NCBI GenBank assembly: GCA_023435985.1
Contig: JAEZKY010000213.1
Location: 1 to 64,000, forward strand
DNA from: Bacillota bacterium
GTDB lineage: Bacteria; Bacillota; Clostridia; Clostridiales; Clostridiaceae
Length of the DNA stretch: 64,000 nt
Direction of reading: 5' to 3'
Under the pieces are notes generated by a model. That model had not been told where the DNA came from. It did not search any database and worked only from the letters and a program-made list of their open reading frames with translations. Positions within the stretch are counted from its first letter, which is position 1, and every line of letters starts with the position of its first letter. A program made the position numbers and the translations under genes. Positions 62,901 through 64,000 of the stretch are shown here, in pieces.

Positions 62901-64000
62901 GCTTTATTATGCACGAAGATTCCACCTGCTTTATTTAGGGAATTTCTTTCATTAGAAGTTCTTATTATTTCCATTATATTTTTTTGAAGAGGCGCTTCAT
63001 AAGTAACTTCTTCATTATTGTATATAACTAAATCTAACTTAACTCCTTTTAGCTTTAAGTAATTATGAAACTTTACCGCAGTAAATGCTAAATTTACATC
63101 TTCTTCTTTCTCTATAAATAACATCATAATAGGTAAATCACCTGAGATACCATACGCCCATAAATCCTTTTGATGCTTTGAAATATTCTCAATATAATTT
63201 TCCCTATTTTCTCTACTGCTGCTTAAGAAAAATATGTTACTTGCAGCACTTTGAAAAGCATTAGCCATAGCACTTCTTATTCCTAAACTCTTAAGTTCAA
63301 GCTGTGTACTTATGCTATAATTCTTGAATACTATATCCAGCTTTTTATAGTCATTATATTCTCTGCATATTTCAAGAACCTGCTCTTTTGAATCACATAT
63401 TCCTGTAATATAATAAATCTCTCTTTTAGATTTTGGTTCTAATCTAATTCTTGTACGTATGCTCATTATAGGATCTAAAACTGTTCCCACTGTATTATTT
63501 AAAGCTTTATCATTATCCATAACTAATGGATTTTTTAATTCCCTGTCTCTGCCTATAAAATTTAGTCTAGAAGTTTCATAGGATAGACTTCCTTCAAGCT
63601 CCCCATTAACAACTGCCTTATGGAAGATGTAAGGGATCTTTCCATCTTTAACTCTTGGTCTTCTACTGCCTATAAGAATCTCCTCTTCTGCATCATATTC
63701 AGTCTGCACAAATAAATTAGAAAAGGCTGGATGAACTGCATCTGCACTAAAAGCCGCTAGAGTTATTTCCATATAACTTGTTATCTCAATACTTCTTCCC
63801 TTATTACTCAAGTTATTTACAGTCAGTTTTCTTACTTCAAAGTTTTCTTCTGAAGAGAGTACAACTTCCATTTCAGTTTCAATATTGCCGTCTTTTCTGT
63901 TAAATTTAGCTTTATCTAAATTGAATTCCACTAAATATTTATCCCCAGAACTCTTGCAGGGTTCATAAGTCGAGCTCCAATAATCATTAGAATTTAAATT
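59897..64000 (-). CDS. Cyclic beta-1,2-glucan synthase-like protein, GH94/GT36-type C-terminal part (5' end beyond window)
   Basis: The minus-strand frame is open from the right edge to 59897 (1367 residues). It begins mid-protein with NLNSNDYWSSTYEPC, so the GTG at 63931 is not the start. Two related sugar-binding/phosphorylase-like halves are visible. The first (RKLTVNNLSNKGRSIEITSY, FSADAVHPAFSNLFVQTEY) ends in an Asp/Glu/Lys-rich insert (about 430-550). The second has PAPWINVISNEDFGFHVSE, TWCGNSRENKITPW, YQSGGAYGFRDQLQDS, GSGDWNDGM (the GH94 catalytic Asp) and PHAGRGGWSWYTGASGW. In NdvB-type synthases (about 2800 residues) an N-terminal membrane GT84 region makes beta-1,2-glucan and this part sets chain length by phosphorolysis. 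Whether the GT84 part exists here lies outside the window; a stand-alone 1,2-beta-oligoglucan phosphorylase-like protein is the alternative. Confidence 0.88.
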   Translation of the reverse strand, partial: NLNSNDYWSSTYEPCKSSGDKYLVEFNLDKAKFNRKDGNIETEMEVVLSSEENFEVRKLTVNNLSNKGRSIEITSYMEITLAAFSADAVHPAFSNLFVQTEYDAEEEILIGSRRPRVKDGKIPYIFHKAVVNGELEGSLSYETSRLNFIGRDRELKNPLVMDNDKALNNTVGTVLDPIMSIRTRIRLEPKSKREIYYITGICDSKEQVLEICREYNDYKKLDIVFKNYSISTQLELKSLGIRSAMANAFQSAASNIFFLSSSRENRENYIENISKHQKDLWAYGISGDLPIMMLFIEKEEDVNLAFTAVKFHNYLKLKGVKLDLVIYNNEEVTYEAPLQKNIMEIIRTSNERNSLNKAGGIFVHNKATMDSETKDLLIGISRIYLDSKNSLNSYVYSEKNLNTYMNLDAEGLDSRIALRNNSRFIDKYQKEEASEDISKQEALKDIQKEEALRDIPYEVYDNDEEVINNYDLIKNTKESEKQHDFGEKNEKEDEQKSYRNNMKKAANEIAEELNLEVDKYKNNQVNKDEAKTSINMTFNDEVNEDFKIEDLDFFNGFGGFSKKDNSYVIKLSHYKNTPAPWINVISNEDFGFHVSETGSGYTWCGNSRENKITPWSNDYIRDPSGEALYVRDNNSGEYFSITPKPVRDSGDYIIKHGFGYSEYKHTAHELKGKLEVFAPKNEKIKLQRVTLENLSNEDRELSLFYYAKLVLGVYEYDSARYISTYIKKNQGSGNGISNRFIGAHNPYSENFGKLDAYLTIIGGEETSFTGDNKGFIGIGGEVAKPQALSSKSLNNKSGGIYDPCLAAQTTFKLRKGEKKELVVLFGQDEKDNIEKFIDKYSNFANVEDELDKVKQYWRHFLGNIQVKTPDKSLDYLLNGWLLYQTLSCRYLSRSAFYQSGGAYGFRDQLQDSMSLGVVEPEIPKAQILRSASRQYVEGDVQHWWHPVVNSGIRTRFSDDLLWLPYVTAEYVNSTGDYAILDAKAPYLEDEPLREGEDERYTIVNQSSKEGTIYEHCLKAIEKSLKFGVHNIPLMGSGDWNDGMSTVGNGGKGESVWLGWFLYSILNSFIEIAEIRNDLETKSHYEERKEFIRENLEKNAWDGGWYRRAYFDDGTPLGSRENPECQIDSLAQSWSIISGAFDDEYKFEPKVDSKTRAMEAMEAVDNNLVKGDKGMILLLAPPFSNSKLEPGYIKGYVPGVRENGGQYTHAAVWVILALTKLKLGDKAVKYYNMINPINHSKTELECMTYKVEPYVMSADVYIKEPHAGRGGWSWYTGASGWMYRVGIENILGLRKVKDKGYSINPCVPKDWKEFEIKITNEKEDYTIKVSRLEEGAESDIKVVINGETIKDNIIPRNKGKLEITVYYN

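Noticed and set aside
63901..63931. GTG at 63931 as start of the GH94-like protein
   Set aside because: The frame is open to the window edge and the upstream residues (DYWSSTYEPC) match the conserved interior of the family, so the gene continues beyond the window.

Overview
This window is low-GC DNA (A/T-rich intergenic regions, strong GGAGG ribosome binding sites, occasional GTG/TTG starts) that fits a Clostridium sensu stricto chromosome. The set of choline-binding-type (CW_binding_1) secreted proteins suggests a relative of the solventogenic group (C. beijerinckii / C. saccharoperbutylacetonicum); that placement is inference. No tRNA, rRNA, CRISPR array or intact insertion sequence was seen. 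Most of the window is devoted to the cell surface: building, exporting, acetylating and attaching a glycan, and a large family of secreted wall-bound proteins.

Layout. 1-5.7 kb: an AAA-ATPase/PD-(D/E)XK protein cut by the left edge, a wall-binding protein (1839-3575), then two decayed genes, a frameshifted DUF6056-type membrane protein and a remnant of a second AAA/nuclease gene. 5.9-24 kb, all on the minus strand: a surface glycan locus. Read in the direction of transcription it holds dTDP-rhamnose genes rfbA-rfbC-rfbB, a GT2 glycosyltransferase, rfbD, an ABC-2 exporter pair (Wzm/TagG, Wzt/TagH), an SDR enzyme, UDP-galactopyranose mutase, an RgpF-like glycosyltransferase, an MBOAT/AlgX-like O-acetylation pair, and a cassette consisting of a Kdo-transferase-like glycosyltransferase, a KdsB-like CMP-sugar synthetase and an HMGL-type aldolase. 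24.3-26.9 kb, plus strand: the lipid-carrier phosphosugar transferase that would start glycan assembly, and a GT4 glycosyltransferase.

27-35.7 kb: three paralogous O-antigen-ligase-family membrane proteins, each with its own TTGNAN-17-TATAAT promoter, a TTG start and a terminator, interleaved with wall-binding secreted proteins. 31.2-52.6 kb: eleven secreted proteins on the minus strand, all with signal peptides and C-terminal CW_binding_1 repeats. Two (31209-33365 and 37504-39543) are large paralogues of 1839-3575. Nine carry very acidic cadherin-like beta-sandwich domains and form a tandem paralogous array.

52.9-64 kb: two small related hydrophilic proteins, a wall-bound metallo-beta-lactamase-fold enzyme resembling the architecture of pneumococcal phosphorylcholine esterase, a 190-bp imperfect palindrome, a YitT-family membrane protein, a methyl-accepting chemotaxis protein, and the C-terminal part of a giant cyclic-beta-glucan-synthase-like GH94 protein running off the right edge.

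How it may work together (inference). The inventory (WbaP/WsaP-like initiator, rml genes, ABC-2 export, rhamnan-type transferases, WaaL/WsaB-like ligases) parallels the S-layer glycosylation clusters of Geobacillus stearothermophilus. The interleaved ligases and Ser/Thr-rich, wall-bound acidic proteins suggest a surface-protein O-glycosylation system with several ligase paralogues. The aldolase/KdsB/GT cassette hints at a Kdo-like keto-deoxy sugar in a Gram-positive glycan.
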